DNA from: Pseudacidovorax sp.
GTDB taxonomy: Bacteria > Pseudomonadota > Gammaproteobacteria > Burkholderiales > Burkholderiaceae_C
Length of the DNA: 64,000 nt
Direction: 5' to 3'
NCBI RefSeq assembly: GCF_017991995.1
Contig: NZ_JAGOPN010000003.1
Coordinates: 62,001-126,000 of the forward strand
A model generated the notes under the pieces. That model did no database searches and had not been told where the DNA came from. It saw nothing but the letters and a program-made list of their open reading frames with translations. The position numbers and the translations under genes are program-made. Of this stretch, positions 8,767-18,779 are shown one piece after another (the first letter of the stretch is position 1; each line of letters opens with the position of its first letter).

Positions 8767-10860
8767 TCACAGGTCGACCTTCATCAAGGCCTTCACGGTG
8801 CGCGGCGTGCCGACAGCCAGACGCGTCCCGGCGGCCGACCAGTAGCGCTTGTCGCCGGCGTTCTCCACGTTCAGCTGGAACTGGGTGCGCCTGCCGAACA
8901 GCTGCGTCACGTAGCGCGCCCCCACGTCGAACAGCGTGTAGCCGCCGATGAAGCCCTGGTTCAGGTCGTCGATGGGCCGTCGGCCCGTGTAGTAGGCGCC
9001 GCCGTTGATCGAAAGCCCTGGCACGCCTGCGATGTCATACGACAGGAACAGGCTGGCCGTCTTGCGCGCCGTGTTCTCGGGCATCTTGCCGTTGTACTGG
9101 GCGTTGATGTCGCGGAAGGCGGCGTTCAGCAGCTGGCCCGAGGCCTGCCAGGCCAGCTGCTTCGTGATCTGGCCCTGGGCCGACAGCTCCAGCCCGCGGA
9201 AGACCTGCCGGCCGTCGCCCACGAAGGTGTTGGCGCTGTTGGTGTAGGTGCCGGGCCGGTCGATGTCGAACACCGCGGCCGAGAACATCGTGCCGGTGGG
9301 CGCCTGCCAGCGCAGGCCGAGTTCCTTCTGCTTGCTCACGCCCGGGGCCAGCCGCTGGTTCTGGTTGGTGGTGCCGGCGGGCGCCGCCTCGCCTTCCTCC
9401 ACACCCTGCGCATAGGAGCCGTAGACGGCCAGGTCCGGCGTGAACTTGTGGGTCAGCGCGAGCAGCGGCGAGGTCTTGTCGACGTCGTAGGCGATCACCG
9501 GCAGCGTGGTGCTGGCGCCCTGCACGCTCTGGTAACGCGTGTGGCGCACGCCGGCCACCAGTTGCCACTCGGGCGAGATCACGATGCGGTCCAGCGCGTA
9601 CAGGCCCAGGTCGCTGCTGTCCTGGAAGCCGTTGGTGGGCACCAGCGTGCGGCTGCTGAGCGCCAGGGGCGCGATGGGAAGCGGGGCGTACAGGTACTGC
9701 ACCGTGCTGGCGCTGCCGTAGCTGCGGTTGTAGAGCGGTGCCTGGCTCTTGTCGGCCCGTGCCACGCCCAGGGTCAGCTCGTGCTGGAGACTGCCCGTCT
9801 GGAAGGTGCCGAACAGCTCGGTGCGCAGCAGCTGCGAGGTCTGCTCCAGGTGCTGCACGGTGCCGGTGATGCGGCCCCGGCCCGTCGTCACGTTGTAGTT
9901 GCTGAAGGTCGCCAGCCCGCGGTCGCGCTCGGCGTCGGATCGACCGGCCTCGACCATCAGCGCCCAGTCGCCGTTGATCGAGTAGTCGGCGCGCAGCTGG
10001 GTGTTGGTCACCTCGGCGGAGAAAGGCGCCCAGGTGGGGCCGAGCAGCCGGGTGGGGTCGGGCAGGGCCGGCAGCGTGATCACGCCATTGACTGCCGCCG
10101 GCCGGGCGATGCCGGCCTGCTCCACGATGCGCTTCTGGTAGTGCTCGATGTCGGCCTTGAGGGTCAGCTGCGAGTTCACGCGCCAGTCGAAGGCCAGCGA
10201 CTGCATCTGGCGGTTGCCGTCCACGCCGCCGATGGCCGAGCCCAGGCTGCCGCCCGCGGCATTGATGCGCACGCCGAACTGATCGTCCGCGCCGAAGCGC
10301 CGGCCGATGTCCACCAGGCCCTGCGCGCCGCCATGGTCGTCCACCTTCACGCCCACGCTGGTCACCGGCGTGGCGCCGGCCCGCTTGGTCACGAAGTTGA
10401 CGATGCCGGCCGGCGAGGTGAAGCCGTAGTAGAGCGCCGAGGCGCCCTTGAGCACCTCCACCCGCTCCTTGTTCTCCATCGGGATCTCGGAGATGTTGGG
10501 GATGGCCAGCGAGCCGTTGAGCCGGTAGTTGGTGCGGTTCTCGACGCCGATGCCGCGGATGACCAACTGGTCGAAGGTGTCGCCGCCGTTCTGCTGGCGC
10601 GTGACGCCGGCGGTGTTGCGCAGCACGTCGTAGACGCTGTCGGCCGCCTGCAGTTCGATGACGGCGCTGGTGACGGCATTCACGGTGGCCGGAACGTCCA
10701 TCAGCTGTCCGCCGCGGAAGGTGCCCGCCTCCACCGTGTTGGCGACGAAGCCGTTGCTGCGGTCGGCGCGCACGTCCACGGTGTCCAGGGTGGTCTGGGC
10801 CAGGACGGCGCAGGGCAGCGGCAGCGCCAGGGCGGCGGCGACAGGGAGCAGTCTTCTCAT
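8767..10860 (-). CDS. TonB-dependent siderophore receptor
   Basis: This is a 697-residue outer-membrane receptor. A signal peptide (about 1-21, ending in VLAQ) is followed by a TonB-box-like TLDTVDV and a plug domain (about 50-170) with the family pattern FDQLVIRGIG and VEVLKGASALYYG. The rest is a beta-barrel rich in alternating strands. The last residue is Leu rather than the usual Phe. It imports a ferric siderophore using TonB-ExbBD energy; the ligand cannot be named from sequence. A Fur-like palindrome at 10947-10963 lies about 90 bp upstream. It forms a likely operon with the flavoreductase at 6283-8748. Confidence 0.92.
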   Translation of the reverse strand: MRRLLPVAAALALPLPCAVLAQTTLDTVDVRADRSNGFVANTVEAGTFRGGQLMDVPATVNAVTSAVIELQAADSVYDVLRNTAGVTRQQNGGDTFDQLVIRGIGVENRTNYRLNGSLAIPNISEIPMENKERVEVLKGASALYYGFTSPAGIVNFVTKRAGATPVTSVGVKVDDHGGAQGLVDIGRRFGADDQFGVRINAAGGSLGSAIGGVDGNRQMQSLAFDWRVNSQLTLKADIEHYQKRIVEQAGIARPAAVNGVITLPALPDPTRLLGPTWAPFSAEVTNTQLRADYSINGDWALMVEAGRSDAERDRGLATFSNYNVTTGRGRITGTVQHLEQTSQLLRTELFGTFQTGSLQHELTLGVARADKSQAPLYNRSYGSASTVQYLYAPLPIAPLALSSRTLVPTNGFQDSSDLGLYALDRIVISPEWQLVAGVRHTRYQSVQGASTTLPVIAYDVDKTSPLLALTHKFTPDLAVYGSYAQGVEEGEAAPAGTTNQNQRLAPGVSKQKELGLRWQAPTGTMFSAAVFDIDRPGTYTNSANTFVGDGRQVFRGLELSAQGQITKQLAWQASGQLLNAAFRDINAQYNGKMPENTARKTASLFLSYDIAGVPGLSINGGAYYTGRRPIDDLNQGFIGGYTLFDVGARYVTQLFGRRTQFQLNVENAGDKRYWSAAGTRLAVGTPRTVKALMKVDL

Positions 10861-10946
10861 GAGCAGGCGGGCCGGCGTGCGGCCACAAAAAAGCGCGCCG
10901 ATGCGCGCTGTTGGCGAACTGGTAAAAACCCTATTCTGCCTTGCTA

Positions 10947-10963
10947 ATGAGAACTTTTCTCAT
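10947..10963 (-). promoter_or_regulatory. Fur-box-like palindrome upstream of the TonB receptor
   Basis: The sequence is a perfect inverted repeat, ATGAGAA-3 nt-TTCTCAT, in an AT-rich pocket of the gap between accD and the receptor. It matches the half-site style of proteobacterial Fur boxes (TGAGAA/TTCTCA). The only gene it can serve by orientation is the receptor starting at 10860, since accD ends here. Iron-dependent repression is therefore inferred. The remaining gap (10861-11027) shows nothing else. Confidence 0.75.
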
Positions 10964-11027
10964 GTTCGTGGCGATTGTCGCAATCGCACCACGGCCCGGC
11001 CGCTTCGGACCGGGCGCCCAAGGGCGA

Positions 11028-11924
11028 TCAGCCGACCGCGTCGGCCGGCTGGCGCGTGAGCATGGCCAGCACGCTGGCGATGGTCTTGCGAAGCTCGCGG
11101 CGGTCGCTGATGAAGTCGACGGCGCCCTTTTCCTGCAGGAACTCGGCGCGCTGGAAGCCCGCGGGCAGCTTCACCCGCACGGTGGACTCGATCACGCGCG
11201 GGCCGGCGAAGCCGATCAGCGCCTTGGGCTCGGCGATCACCACGTCGCCCACGAAGGCGAAGCCGGCCGAGACGCCACCCATGGTCGGGTCGGTCAGCAC
11301 GCTGATGTACGGCAGGCCCTTCTTGGCCAGGCGGGTGAGGGCGGCGTTGGTCTTGGCCATCTGCATCAGCGACAGCAGGCCTTCCTGCATGCGGGCGCCG
11401 CCGGTGGCGGTGAAGCAGATGAAGGGCACCTTCTGCTCGATGGCGGTTTCGACGCCGCGCACGAAGCGCTCGCCGACCACCGAACCCATGGAGCCGCCCA
11501 TGAACTCGAACTCGAAGCAGGCGGCGACCACGCCGATGTTGAGCACCGAGCCGCCCATCACCACCAGGGCGTCGGTCTCGCCGGTGGACTCCAGCGCTTC
11601 CTTCAGGCGCTCGGGGTACTTGCGGCTGTCCTTGAACTTGAGGGCGTCGACCGGCAGCACTTCCTGGCCCAGCTCGTAGCGGCCTTCGGCATCGAGGAAG
11701 GCGTCGAGCCGCGCGCGGGCGCCGATGCGGTGGTGATGGCTGCAGCTGGGGCAGACGTTCTGGTTCTGCTCCAGGTCGGTCTTGTAGAGCACCGTCTCGC
11801 AGCTCGGGCACTTGATCCACAGGCCCTCGGGCATCTGGCGCCGGGCACCGGGGTCGGTGGGCGCGATCTTGGGGGGGAGGAGTTTTTCGAGCCAGCTCAT
11901 GGTGTGCGTCCGAGTTCTGTGCAA
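11028..11924 (-). CDS. accD: Acetyl-CoA carboxylase carboxyltransferase subunit beta
   Basis: This 298-residue subunit works with AccA to carry the carboxyl group from biotin-AccB to acetyl-CoA, making malonyl-CoA. The zinc ribbon is intact (Cys31, Cys34, Cys50, Cys53). The crotonase-like core follows, with the glycine-rich [12 protein letters not shown] near residue 168. The length is normal. It is downstream of trpA, as in many proteobacteria. A strong GC hairpin (11929-11958) sits directly upstream of the start region. The neighbour after accD is an iron-uptake receptor rather than folC, which often follows accD. Confidence 0.96.
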   Translation of the reverse strand: MHRTRTHTMSWLEKLLPPKIAPTDPGARRQMPEGLWIKCPSCETVLYKTDLEQNQNVCPSCSHHHRIGARARLDAFLDAEGRYELGQEVLPVDALKFKDSRKYPERLKEALESTGETDALVVMGGSVLNIGVVAACFEFEFMGGSMGSVVGERFVRGVETAIEQKVPFICFTATGGARMQEGLLSLMQMAKTNAALTRLAKKGLPYISVLTDPTMGGVSAGFAFVGDVVIAEPKALIGFAGPRVIESTVRVKLPAGFQRAEFLQEKGAVDFISDRRELRKTIASVLAMLTRQPADAVG

Positions 11925-11928
11925 GGAG

Positions 11929-11958
11929 GCGGACGGGGCGGCCAGGCCGCCTGTCCGC
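11929..11958 (-). promoter_or_regulatory. GC-rich hairpin in the trpA-accD gap
   Basis: Arms GCGGAC and GTCCGC enclose GGCGGCC and GGCCGCC around a single-base loop, with a small internal loop, giving about 13 paired bases. It begins 4 bp upstream of the accD start codon region on the minus strand. No T-run follows, so it is not a classic intrinsic terminator. It may separate accD expression from the trp genes or tune accD translation. Confidence 0.45.
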
Positions 11959-12008
11959 GGCGCCTGCCGGGCGCGGTGGCCGGGCAGGGCGGGGAACGAG
12001 GGGACGGA

Positions 12009-12868
12009 TTATCCCGCTTTCGGCCCGGAGACCGGCAGCGCATCCAGCGCGGCGCGGATGCCGCGCAGGAAATCGCCCGCCGCAGCCAGTGCCGCTTCGC
12101 GCGGCTGGCCCTCCAGCAGCTGGATGATCCGCGTGCCGATCACCACCGCGTCGGCCGTGCGGCCCACGGCCTGCGCCGTCTGCGCGTCGCGGATGCCGAA
12201 GCCCACGCCCACCGGCACCGTCACGTGCTGGCGGATGCGCGGCAGCATCTGCTCGACGGCACCGGTGTCCAGGTGGCCGGCGCCGGTCACGCCCTTGAGC
12301 GAGACGTAGTAGACGTAGCCGCTGGCCACCCGAGCCACCTGCGCCATGCGCGCGTCGGTGCTGGTGGGGGCGAGCAGGAAGATCAGGTCCAGCCCATGGG
12401 CGCGCAGGTCGGCGGCGAAGGCTTCGCATTCCTCGGGCGGGTAGTCGACGATGAGCACGCCGTCCACGCCCGCCGCCGCCGCGTCGCGCACGAAGGCGCC
12501 GACGCCATGCTTGAGGTCGTAGCGCTCCACCGGGTTGGCATAGCCCATCAGCACCACGGGCGTCTTCGTGTCCTGGCCGCGGAACTCGGCCACCATGACC
12601 AGCACCTGCGCCATGCCCACACCCATCGCCAGTGCGGCCTCGCCGGCCTTCTGGATCACGGGGCCGTCGGCCATCGGATCGGAGAAGGGCACGCCCAGCT
12701 CGATCACGTCGGCGCCGGCGGCGACCATGGCGTGCATCAGTGCAGGCGTGATGTCGGCCTGCGGAAAGCCGGCGGTGACATAAGGAATCAGCGCCTTGCG
12801 GCTCTCGCCCGCCAGGCGCGCGAAGGTGGACGCGATGCGCCGGCTGTCCGGCGTGGTGCTCGTGCTGC

Positions 12869-12872
<4 letters not shown>
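12009..12872 (-). CDS. trpA: Tryptophan synthase alpha chain
   Basis: This 287-residue subunit cleaves indole-3-glycerol phosphate to indole and glyceraldehyde 3-phosphate and channels the indole to TrpB. The catalytic acids are present: Glu58 in the DVIELG strand and Asp69 in [10 protein letters not shown]. The ATG at 12870-12872 overlaps the trpB stop by 4 bp (ATGA), which supports this start and translational coupling. A longer in-frame extension upstream runs inside trpB and is not credible. The length is normal. Confidence 0.96.
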
Positions 12873-14131
<1,259 letters not shown>

Positions 14132-14197
14132 GGCGATCGTGATGATGGCGCCGGTGCGCAGGCGGGCACCGGCAGAACGATGAGGTCTTCTTGGCAG

Positions 14198-14248
14198 CCG
14201 TCAGGACGCGCAGTGTCCTGACGGTGCAGCCGGCGGGCCCGAAGGCCC
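14198..14248 (-). promoter_or_regulatory. Two hairpins between trpF and trpB
   Basis: The first (14235-14248) lies just after the trpF stop: GGGCC and GGCCC around a UUCG tetraloop as read on the transcript, with further flanking G-C pairs. The second (14198-14224) has 10-bp perfect arms, CCGTCAGGAC and GTCCTGACGG, around a 7-nt loop. Neither is followed by a T-run. They could act as an mRNA-processing or stability barrier, or as a Rho-independent-like pause between trpF and trpBA. Confidence 0.55.
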
Positions 14249-14252
14249 CGGC

Positions 14253-14945
14253 TCAGCGGGCGAGGAGCGCGTCGGCCGCGCGGACGGCGGCGACGAACTC
14301 GCGGATCTTGTCGCCGTCCTTGATGCCCTTGGCCGTCTCGACGCCCGAGCTCACATCAACCGACAGCGACCGGCAGCGCGGGCGCAGCAGCGCGATGCCA
14401 TCGCCCACGTTTGCAGGTGCGAGCCCACCACTCAAGACGAGGTGAGCGTCGACGGCGGCTGGAAGGAGTGACCAATCGAAGACCTTGCCGGCACCGCCAA
14501 AGCCGTCGACATGGGCGTCGAGCAGGATGGCGCTGGCCTGGGAAAAAGAAGCAGCGTAGTTTAAGAGGTCGAAGCCGGCCCCTGCCGCGCCCAGGGGGAT
14601 GCGGGCGGCGCGCAGCCAGCGTTGGCGGCCCTTGCCCGTGGATTGCCAGCACAGTTCGGGCGTCTCGTCGCCGTGGAACTGGGCCATGGAACCCGGCACC
14701 GCCGCCAGCGCAGCCTGCACCCGATCCGGCGCTTCATTGACGAAGAGCAGCACCGGCACCACGAAAGGCGGAAGCCGGCGCGCCAGCTCCGCGGCGCGCT
14801 GCAAGGTCACGGCCCGCGGGCTTTTGGCGTAGAGCACGAAGCCCACCGCATCGGCTCCCGCGTCCACGGCCGCGTCCACGTCCTGCTCGCGCGTGAGACC
14901 GCAGATCTTGATGCGGGTGCGGAAGGTGGCGGACGAAGGTGGCAT
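14253..14945 (-). CDS. trpF: Phosphoribosylanthranilate isomerase
   Basis: This 230-residue TIM-barrel enzyme isomerises phosphoribosylanthranilate to CdRP in tryptophan synthesis. The catalytic Cys15 sits in RIKICGLTRE, and the acid-bearing LLDAHVDGFGGAGK segment is at 141-154. The ATG at 14943-14945 is chosen because the barrel's first strand follows within ten residues. It lies 64 bp after truA, an order (truA-trpF-trpB-trpA) known from beta- and gammaproteobacteria. Codons from 14540 to 14570 are locally less GC-rich, still within the coding frame. Confidence 0.95.
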   Translation of the reverse strand: MPPSSATFRTRIKICGLTREQDVDAAVDAGADAVGFVLYAKSPRAVTLQRAAELARRLPPFVVPVLLFVNEAPDRVQAALAAVPGSMAQFHGDETPELCWQSTGKGRQRWLRAARIPLGAAGAGFDLLNYAASFSQASAILLDAHVDGFGGAGKVFDWSLLPAAVDAHLVLSGGLAPANVGDGIALLRPRCRSLSVDVSSGVETAKGIKDGDKIREFVAAVRAADALLAR

Positions 14946-15009
14946 GGCGTGTGCGGACAGAGGAACAGGGCGCGTGACTGGGCGAGAGGGGGTGAATGCC
15001 CGACGATGT

Positions 15010-15822
15010 TCAGGGCAGGTTCTCGCAGGCACCAGGCTCCACGCCCATGGTGACCTCGGGCGGAAGCCCCCATCCGGCGTCGTACATCGGCCCGAGGAAG
15101 TACAGCCCGTCGGCTGCGAAGGTGGGCGCCGCTGCCTGCCGGCTGCGCGCGTCGCGCACCTCGCGCAGCCAGTCGGGTGTCGCATGGCCCTGGCCCACGC
15201 GCACCAGGCAGCCCATGATGTTGCGGATCATGTGATGCAGGAAGGCGTCGGCCTCGAAGTCGAAGTGCCAGTGGCAGCGCTCTGCCGCACCGACGCGCGC
15301 GATGGCGATGCGCCGCACGGTCTTGACCGGCGATTTGGCTTGGCACGCCGAAGCGCGGAATGAGCTGAAGTCGTGCTCGCCCAGCAGGTGCGCGGCGGCG
15401 GCGCGCATGGCCTCTCCATCCAGCGCATGCATCGACCAGCCCACCTTGCCCGCCTCCAGGCTGGGCCGCACCGGCGACTGCGACAGCACATAACGGTAGC
15501 GCCGCCCCAGGGCCGCGGCGCGGCAGTGGAAGCGGTCGGGCACCGGCTGCGCCCACTGCACGGCGATGTCCTCCGGCAGGAAGCGGTTGGGCCCGCGCAC
15601 CCATGAGAAGGGCACGCGCTCGATGTCGGTGTCGAAGTGCACCACCTGCATCCAGCCATGCACGCCCGCGTCGGTGCGGCCGGCGCACAGCGTGCCGATG
15701 CGCTGCTGCGCAAAGCGTTCGAGCGCCCGTTCGAGCTGGTCCTGCACCGTGCGACCGGAAGGCTGGCTCTGCCAGCCGTCGTAGGCGCGGCCGTTGTAGC
15801 GGACGCCGAGCGCGAGCCTCAT
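15010..15822 (-). CDS. truA: tRNA pseudouridine(38-40) synthase
   Basis: This 270-residue protein converts uridines 38-40 of the tRNA anticodon stem to pseudouridine. The catalytic Asp51 is in the invariant GRTDAGVH motif (48-55). Later family blocks are visible, such as FHCRAAALGRRYRY and the HHMIRNIMG helix near 212. The length is normal. It is transcribed between fimV and trpF; fimV ends with its own terminator at 15894-15940, so truA-trpF probably have a promoter in the short gap 15823-15893. Confidence 0.95.
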   Translation of the reverse strand: MRLALGVRYNGRAYDGWQSQPSGRTVQDQLERALERFAQQRIGTLCAGRTDAGVHGWMQVVHFDTDIERVPFSWVRGPNRFLPEDIAVQWAQPVPDRFHCRAAALGRRYRYVLSQSPVRPSLEAGKVGWSMHALDGEAMRAAAAHLLGEHDFSSFRASACQAKSPVKTVRRIAIARVGAAERCHWHFDFEADAFLHHMIRNIMGCLVRVGQGHATPDWLREVRDARSRQAAAPTFAADGLYFLGPMYDAGWGLPPEVTMGVEPGACENLP

Positions 15823-15893
15823 GCGCGCGACGCGCCTGCAGCGGGCAGGCAGGCGAGGAAGATCGGAGGGCAGGACGGCAGCGCGGGCATGGC

Positions 15894-15940
15894 AGAAAAA
15901 GAGGGCCGGCCACCCTGGGTGGGTGGTACGGCGCGGCCCT
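15894..15940 (-). terminator. Intrinsic terminator after fimV
   Basis: Read on the minus strand, AGGGCC and GGCCCT enclose an inner CCACCC/GGGTGG stem, followed by CTTTTTC. It starts 6 nt after the fimV stop codon, in the right place to end fimV transcripts. Confidence 0.75.
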
Positions 15941-15946
15941 GGAGTA

Positions 15947-18649
15947 TCAGCGCAGTTCGGCCAGCAGGCGGCGTGCGTCTTCCTGCAGGGCGCCGTCGCT
16001 TTCAGCGATCAACTCCTCCAGCAGCATGCGGGCGCCTTCCGGATCGCCCAGCGCGTGCAACTCGCGCGCGAGCGACAGCTTGACGGCGTCGGCACTCTCC
16101 CCGGGGCCAGGGTCGATGCCCGTGGGAATGTGCAGCGGCAGGTCCATGGGCTGCGTGTCGGCCGTGTTGAGCGCGGCGTGGAAGTCGCGGCTGAAGATGT
16201 CCGAGCCTTCCATGGACAGCGGCGCGTGCAGCGTGGCGGGCTGGGTGCGCACCTCGTCGCCGACATGGCGGAACCCTGCCATTGGCTCCAGTTCGGCCGG
16301 GGCGGTGTCGAAGTCGTTGCCCAGATCGCCGACCGGGGCCGAACGCAGGGGCGCCGGAATGGTGGGCTCGTCCGCCGCGCCGCGAAGTCCCGAGGCTGGC
16401 CCGCCGGGGACCGGACGCGCGTCGTCTGCCAGCGCCGACGGGAACAGCGACGAGACCGATGGCGTCGTGGGCGCCGGAGCGGCCGCCGGCGTGCGTGCGG
16501 GCGGCAGGTCCAGATCCAGGTCGAAATCCAGGGGCGCGACCGAAGGCACGAACGCCTGGGGCTTCGGCTCCTCCGGGGGGGCGGACATGGCGCCGGCCGC
16601 GCTGGCGGATGCGGCGATGCCGGCGGCGCTCATGGCAGGCGCCAGGCCGGCAGGCAGGGCGGCTGCCGGGGCGTCGGCCGCATGGGCGCCCTGGTAGAGC
16701 GCGTTGGACGGGTCTAGGCTGCGGCCCAATTCCTGCGCGCGATGCCAGTCGGACCCCTTGCCGCCCGTCTGCCCCTGCAACTCGAGCGCCAGTTGCTCGA
16801 AAGCGCGGGCGTCGCGGCGGCGGGCGTAGATCTCCAGCAGCTTGAGCTGGATGCCGGTGCGTTCCGGCGACGTGCGCAGCGCTTCCTTGAGGATCTCCTC
16901 GGCCTGGAGGTCGCGGCCGTAGGCGAGGTACACGTCCGCCTCCGCCACCGGGTCCACATCGCCTGCATCAAGCTGGCTGGGCGAATAGTTGAGCGAGGAG
17001 GCGCCGCTGTGGTCCTCCTTGGTGTCGACCGTCGCGCCGCCGGAGCCGCCGAAGTAGGAGTCCTTCTGCAGGCTTTCGGGGAACAGGCTCTCGGCCGCGT
17101 CCTTCTTCTGCTGCTGGCGCCGGCGAGCCAGCAGGGCGAGCAGCAACAGCAGCAGGACAATGCCGCCGCCCGCCAGCATCAGCGGATTGGCCAGCAGCGA
17201 ATCCAGCAGGCCTTGTTCTTCCTGCGCGGCGGAGGGGGCAGGCGGGACCGGTGCGGGAGCCACCGCTGCGGAGGCGGGTGGTGCCGGTAGCGCCACGGCG
17301 GCCCCGCCGGACGCGGCGGCTTGCGGCGTTGGCGCCGTGGCTGCGGGTGTCGACGAGGCGGACCCTGTGGTGGAAGGCGCCGTCACGCCTGGTGCGCCCG
17401 TACCGCCCGCCGTTCCCTCGGAGGGCGCCGCGGCCTGAGGGGCGGAAGGCCCGGCAGGTGCAGCCTGTGCGGGCGCCGCCGTGCCTGCGGACGCGCCGCT
17501 TGATGCGCCTTGCAGCCGGTTGAGTTCCTCGATGTTGCGGGAGAGTTCGGCGACCCGGCTGCTGGATTCCTTTGCCTGGCGCTGCTGTGCCAGGCGCTCC
17601 TCGGCCGAGGCCTGGCCCGGCGCCGCGCCCCGCGAGATGGTCAGCCGGTCCGCGGATGCACCCGCGGCCGATCGGTCCTGCACGCGCGCCTGGAGGCCGC
17701 CCGACGCCTGCCGGTCCGCCCCTTCCACGTTCATCGACGGCGCGTTGGTGGCCAGGCGTTGCCGGTAGCTGTTGAAGTCGCGGCTCTGGGCCACGATGGT
17801 GCGGCGGGCTTCTTCCGGCGGTGTGGCCCGGGCCGCATCGGCCGAAGGCATCTGCAGCACGGCGCCGGCGCGCAGCCGGTTGACGTTGCCGTTCATGAAG
17901 GCGCTGGGGTTGGCGCGCAGCATGGCCAGCAGCATCTGGTCGAGCGAGACATCGGCCGGCTTGGCGGCCACGGCCAGGCGGCCGGCGGTGTCGCCCGCGC
18001 GCACGGTGATGGCGCTTGCAGGCCCTGGCGGCGCCGCTGCCGGAGCAGGCGCTGCCGCGCCTTGCAACGAGGTTGCTGCCGGCCGCTCGGCCCTTGCGGC
18101 CTGGCGGGTGGGTGCGGGCGTGATCGGGCGGTCGATGGCTACGCCGGACGATGTCGCGGGCGCCCGGCCCTGCGGCGGATCGATCAGGGCGGTGTAGTCC
18201 CGGACCAGTCGCCCGCTGGGCGAATTGGCTTCGATCAGGATGTCCACGAACGGGTCGTTCATCGGACGCACCCCTTCCAGGCGGACCACGTAGCCGCCGT
18301 CCGCGCGCCGCTGGAGCGTGGTGCGCACGCCCTGGAGCGTATCGGCGAACGTCAAGCCGGCGTTCTGGAAAGTCTGAGGTGCAGCCAGGCGGACCTGCAG
18401 GTTCGTCGCCTCGGCCTGGGTGACGTCGGTGACCTGGACTTCGGCCCGCAGGGGCTCGCCCAGCGCCGACAGCACATTCAGCGCGCCCAGCGTCAGCGCC
18501 TGCGACTGGGTGGACCACAGGCCGAACGCCGCCACCACGGCCCAGCCCAGTGGAGAAATGCGGAAACGGCGAACGGCCGCCGAAGCGGCCGTGTCGCGCC
18601 CGGCGGCCTGCGCAGGCGGCGAGAGTCTGGTCATGCTGTCGCGGGCCAT
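15947..18649 (-). CDS. fimV: FimV/HubP-like polar assembly protein
   Basis: The protein has 900 residues from the ATG at 18647-18649. An N-terminal membrane/signal segment (about 33-52) precedes the conserved LTLGALNVLSALGEPLRAEV domain. A LysM peptidoglycan-binding domain lies at about 213-269 and a low-complexity Ala/Pro/Gly linker at about 380-475. One membrane helix (489-509, poly-Leu) is followed by a cytoplasmic part with a TPR-like region and the FimV C-terminal helix pair (SLARELHALGDPEGARMLL). FimV/HubP proteins organise the cell pole, type IV pili and chemosensory systems. A longer frame opens at TTG (18697), but ATG is preferred; another ATG lies 15 bp downstream. Confidence 0.88.
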   Translation of the reverse strand: MARDSMTRLSPPAQAAGRDTAASAAVRRFRISPLGWAVVAAFGLWSTQSQALTLGALNVLSALGEPLRAEVQVTDVTQAEATNLQVRLAAPQTFQNAGLTFADTLQGVRTTLQRRADGGYVVRLEGVRPMNDPFVDILIEANSPSGRLVRDYTALIDPPQGRAPATSSGVAIDRPITPAPTRQAARAERPAATSLQGAAAPAPAAAPPGPASAITVRAGDTAGRLAVAAKPADVSLDQMLLAMLRANPSAFMNGNVNRLRAGAVLQMPSADAARATPPEEARRTIVAQSRDFNSYRQRLATNAPSMNVEGADRQASGGLQARVQDRSAAGASADRLTISRGAAPGQASAEERLAQQRQAKESSSRVAELSRNIEELNRLQGASSGASAGTAAPAQAAPAGPSAPQAAAPSEGTAGGTGAPGVTAPSTTGSASSTPAATAPTPQAAASGGAAVALPAPPASAAVAPAPVPPAPSAAQEEQGLLDSLLANPLMLAGGGIVLLLLLLALLARRRQQQKKDAAESLFPESLQKDSYFGGSGGATVDTKEDHSGASSLNYSPSQLDAGDVDPVAEADVYLAYGRDLQAEEILKEALRTSPERTGIQLKLLEIYARRRDARAFEQLALELQGQTGGKGSDWHRAQELGRSLDPSNALYQGAHAADAPAAALPAGLAPAMSAAGIAASASAAGAMSAPPEEPKPQAFVPSVAPLDFDLDLDLPPARTPAAAPAPTTPSVSSLFPSALADDARPVPGGPASGLRGAADEPTIPAPLRSAPVGDLGNDFDTAPAELEPMAGFRHVGDEVRTQPATLHAPLSMEGSDIFSRDFHAALNTADTQPMDLPLHIPTGIDPGPGESADAVKLSLARELHALGDPEGARMLLEELIAESDGALQEDARRLLAELR

Positions 18650-18741
18650 GCCCGAAAAATGTAAGTAGACGTTAACACCCGCGCTGCCCAAAAACAAGGC
18701 GAAGGGCCCCGCTCGGTTGGGGCGCCGGCCGTCTCATCCAG

Positions 18742-18771
18742 ATCATGCGTTGCCCCGGGGCAACGCATGAT
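18742..18771. repeat. 30-bp perfect palindrome between asd and fimV
   Basis: ATCATGCGTTGCCCC is followed directly by its exact reverse complement, GGGGCAACGCATGAT. As RNA it would form a 13-bp stem with a CCGG loop. It starts 8 bp after the asd stop (minus strand) and ends 92 bp before the fimV start. It is probably the asd transcription end or an mRNA-stabilising 3' hairpin, although no T-run follows. Confidence 0.8.
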
Positions 18772-18779
18772 GAGGAGTG

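Noticed and set aside
8767-10860. Identification of the siderophore ligand
   Set aside because: Receptor sequence motifs alone do not separate hydroxamate from catechol or mixed siderophores.
7186-10947. A 1253-codon plus-strand frame over the flavoreductase and siderophore receptor
   Set aside because: Same cause; the composition is Gln/Arg/Val-biased with no domain, and the minus-strand genes have clear motifs and a Fur-like site.
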